Source: an uncultured Eubacterium sp. (GTDB lineage: Bacteria; Bacillota; Clostridia; Peptostreptococcales; Anaerovoracaceae). From it: a stretch of DNA of 7,817 bases. Each line of letters opens with the position of its first letter. Positions within the stretch are counted from its first letter, which is position 1. The DNA is taken from the NCBI GenBank assembly GCA_902495595.1, contig CABUXV010000047.1:1-7817 (forward strand), written 5' to 3'. The notes under the pieces are model-generated. The model saw only the letters and a program-made list of their open reading frames with translations, did not search any database and had not been told where the DNA came from. Positions 6,076-7,817 of the stretch are shown here, one piece after another. Both the position numbers and the translations under genes were made by a program.

Positions 6076-6333
6076 ATGGAAGGATATAAATTTTTCCGCA
6101 ATGACAAATGTGAATTTTTTCCATGTCATGATGTAAACGATAAAGAAAAGTTCAACTGTTTATTTTGTTACTGCCCTTTATATGTATTTGATGACAAATG
6201 CGGCGGCAGGTTTGTTTATACCGAAAATGGCATTAAGGACTGCAGTTTATGCAGGCTGCCTCATGATGAGAATTCCTATGAATACATAATCAATAAATTG
6301 GGAGAATTATCAGAACTCAAAGTAAAAAAATAA
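6076..6333 (+). CDS. Cysteine-rich small-domain protein (probable metal-binding protein)
   Basis: This 85-residue protein has eight cysteines (C12, C17, C28, C31, C33, C42, C56, C59) and nearby histidines H18 and H63. The pattern KFF..DKCEFFPCH, then FNCLFCYCPLY, DKCGG and IKDCSLCRLPH matches the 'cysteine-rich small domain' family (I recall it as Pfam PF04071), found in anaerobic bacteria and archaea and also fused to, or near, some cobalamin-biosynthesis proteins. It is expected to bind zinc or an Fe-S cluster. The molecular role is not known to me. The ATG directly follows the stop of the DUF975 gene (TAGATG), and the nearest purine-rich site (GGAGAA at 6058-6063) is 12 bases away, so translation may depend on coupling. 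The N-terminus agrees with the family, whose members start just before the YKFF segment. No cobalamin gene is in the window. Confidence 0.8.
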   Translation: MEGYKFFRNDKCEFFPCHDVNDKEKFNCLFCYCPLYVFDDKCGGRFVYTENGIKDCSLCRLPHDENSYEYIINKLGELSELKVKK

Positions 6334-6353
6334 AAGGACAGAATAAAACAACA

Positions 6354-7745
6354 ATGGAGCAAAAGATATTAAGAAAATTGCCTTTAGATAAAGTAATAGG
6401 CAATGATAAAAATAAAAATGGTTTAAAAAGAAGTCTTGGAGCCTTTGAGCTGACCATGCTGGGCGTGGGAGTTATTATAGGCTCCGGTCTTTTTGTTATA
6501 ACAGGTGTTGCGGCTGCGGAACAGGCAGGTCCGGGTCTTATAATATCTTTCGTACTGGCAGGTCTTGCATGTGCATGCGCAGCTTTGTGTTATGCTGAAC
6601 TTGCTTCTGCCATACCGGTTTCAGGCAGTTCATATACTTTTGCATATATAGGTTTGGGTGAAATTTTCGGCTGGTTTATAGGTTGGTGCATAACATTGGA
6701 ATATGTGGTTGCGATGTCTGCAATAGCTGTGGGATGGTCCGCATATTCAGTGAATATAATTTCACTTTTTGGTATAGATATACCTGATAATCTTATTAAG
6801 GATTATTTCAGCGGAGGGATGGTTAATATCCCTGCAATAATAATAATTTCTGTAATGGCTCTTTTGCAGCTGAAAGGAACGAAAGAAAGCGCCAGACTTA
6901 ACAATATACTGGTATTTATTAAAATAGGAATAATAGTATTATTTATCGTACTGGTAGCAGGTCATATTGATATTGATAATTACAGTCCTTTTCTTCCTTT
7001 CGGGTGGAGCGGAGTATTTTCGGGAGCTGCTATAGTGTTTTTCGCATATCTTGGGTTTGATGCGCTGGCAAATTCTGCAGAAGAGGTTAAAAATCCTCAG
7101 AGGGATATGCCGAGAGGAATAATAGCTTCTCTTATAATAGCGACTGCGTTATATATAATTGTTACTTTAATGCTTACAGGAGTTGTTAAATATTCATCTT
7201 ATATGGGAGTTGCCGCGCCGGTGGCCTACGCATTAAATGAAGTAGGAATAAGATGGGGCTCTGCGCTTGTTTCGGCAGGAGCTATAGCGGGACTTACAAC
7301 GGGTGTTTTGGTACTTATGGGCAGTGAATCAAGACTTGTATATTCCATGTCAAGAGATGGGCTGCTTCCAAAAGCTTTTTCACATATAAATAAAAACGGG
7401 GTTCCCAATAAAGCTATAGTAGGAGTATGGCTGTTAGGTGTACTGCTGGCAGGACTTCTGCCGATAGACGCCATTGCAGAACTGTGCAATATAGGAACGC
7501 TTTGGGCATTTTCTTTAGCTTCGCTTACAGTAATATTTTTAAGAAAATCACATCCCGAACTTGAGAGAGGCTTTAAAGTTCCTTGTATGCCGCTTATTCC
7601 GGTAATATCTATGATTCTGTGCGTATTTCTTGCTCTGCAGCTTGATATGATAACGTGGATAGCCTTTTGTATTTGGGCAGTTATAGGATTTATTATTTAT
7701 TTCGCATACGGTATGAAAAACAGTAAAGTATCGGATAAATTTTAG
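6354..7745 (+). CDS. APC-superfamily amino acid permease (YfnA/CAT type)
   Basis: This 463-residue inner-membrane transporter has about 12 hydrophobic segments, the normal plan for amino acid-polyamine-cation permeases. The first helix carries the unwound substrate-site motif GVGVIIGSGLFVITG (37-51). The sixth-helix block FFAYLGFDALANSAEEVKNPQ (229-249, continuing into RDMPRGI) is highly typical of the cationic amino acid transporter (CAT) branch, as are SRLVYSMSRDGLLPK (326-340) and RGFKVPCMPLIPVISM (405-420). It resembles Bacillus YfnA in length and motifs. It should import amino acids with protons, but the substrate cannot be read from sequence. The start follows AAAAGGA (6333-6338) with a rather long 15-base gap. 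No closer ATG is available, and the N-terminal KRSLGAFELT segment agrees with relatives. It is 20 bases after the Cys-rich gene, so probably in the same operon. No terminator is evident in the 72 bases after its stop. Confidence 0.93.
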   Translation: MEQKILRKLPLDKVIGNDKNKNGLKRSLGAFELTMLGVGVIIGSGLFVITGVAAAEQAGPGLIISFVLAGLACACAALCYAELASAIPVSGSSYTFAYIGLGEIFGWFIGWCITLEYVVAMSAIAVGWSAYSVNIISLFGIDIPDNLIKDYFSGGMVNIPAIIIISVMALLQLKGTKESARLNNILVFIKIGIIVLFIVLVAGHIDIDNYSPFLPFGWSGVFSGAAIVFFAYLGFDALANSAEEVKNPQRDMPRGIIASLIIATALYIIVTLMLTGVVKYSSYMGVAAPVAYALNEVGIRWGSALVSAGAIAGLTTGVLVLMGSESRLVYSMSRDGLLPKAFSHINKNGVPNKAIVGVWLLGVLLAGLLPIDAIAELCNIGTLWAFSLASLTVIFLRKSHPELERGFKVPCMPLIPVISMILCVFLALQLDMITWIAFCIWAVIGFIIYFAYGMKNSKVSDKF

Positions 7746-7785
7746 AAAAGTTAAGTTATGTAAGATAAATATGTGTGGTTCATAA

Positions 7786-7800
7786 ACAGTGAGCCGCTGT
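7786..7800 (+). other. Short hairpin upstream of a possible gene start at the window edge
   Basis: ACAGTG (7786-7791) pairs with CGCTGT (7795-7800, one G-U pair) around a three-base AGC loop. There is no T-run after it, so it is not a complete terminator. AAAGGA at 7803-7808 followed seven bases later by AT at the last two bases could be a ribosome-binding site and the first two bases of a start codon cut by the window edge. The hairpin could also belong to a longer leader RNA, which cannot be judged here. Confidence 0.25.
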
Positions 7801-7817
7801 GCAAAGGAATCTCTGAT

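Noticed and set aside
7226..7489. An 87-codon minus-strand open frame opposite the permease
   Set aside because: It is a shadow of a conserved permease region, with low-complexity Ser/Pro/Ala composition and no supporting start signal.
1..7817. Insertion sequences, CRISPR arrays, tRNA genes, toxin-antitoxin or defence genes
   Set aside because: No transposase motifs, regular spaced repeats, tRNA-like folds or defence-type domains were seen. Genes are closely packed and no gene-free stretch reaches 300 bases.

Overview
The window reads as chromosomal housekeeping and metabolic DNA from an anaerobic, low-GC Firmicute of the class Clostridia. The base composition is AT-rich, ATA and AGA codons are frequent, Shine-Dalgarno sites are purine-rich, and sigma-A-type promoter hexamers are visible. 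The best lineage clue is a close resemblance, from memory, to the Clostridium kluyveri 4-hydroxybutyrate dehydrogenase. I saw no mobile element, phage gene, CRISPR array, tRNA or rRNA.

Layout. (1) Bases 1-2741, plus strand: the last codons of lepA (elongation factor 4) overlap hemW (radical-SAM heme chaperone), which overlaps by one base glpK (glycerol kinase). This is one tightly packed transcription unit. It appears to end at an intrinsic terminator that lies inside the 3' coding end of the next, convergent gene. (2) Bases 2763-3407, minus strand: thiN, thiamine pyrophosphokinase. (3) Bases 3408-3515: a compact divergent promoter region with interleaved sigma-A promoters arranged on an imperfect dyad. 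(4) Bases 3516-4954, plus strand: a small NifU C-terminal-domain (Nfu-type) Fe-S protein followed by an iron-type alcohol dehydrogenase that looks like 4-hydroxybutyrate dehydrogenase. (5) Bases 5005-7745, plus strand: a DUF975-type membrane protein with a long polar tail, a small Cys-rich protein abutting it (TAGATG), and an APC-superfamily amino acid permease of the YfnA/CAT type. (6) Bases 7746-7817: a short tail with a small hairpin and a purine-rich possible ribosome-binding site at the window edge.

How the genes work together. lepA-hemW is a conserved Firmicute pair, but the usual hrcA-grpE-dnaK continuation is replaced here by glpK. Nfu upstream of the 4-hydroxybutyrate dehydrogenase fits Fe-S and iron-dependent anaerobic metabolism. 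The dehydrogenase links succinate semialdehyde and 4-hydroxybutyrate, a fermentation branch, but no other gene of that branch is in the window. The DUF975 protein, Cys-rich protein and permease are probably co-transcribed, but their functional link is unknown.

I found no clear undescribed multi-gene system. The points most worth a second look are the interleaved dyad promoter region, the terminator nested in thiN, the apparent loss of the HPr-phosphorylated histidine in GlpK, and the isolated 4-hydroxybutyrate dehydrogenase next to nfu.
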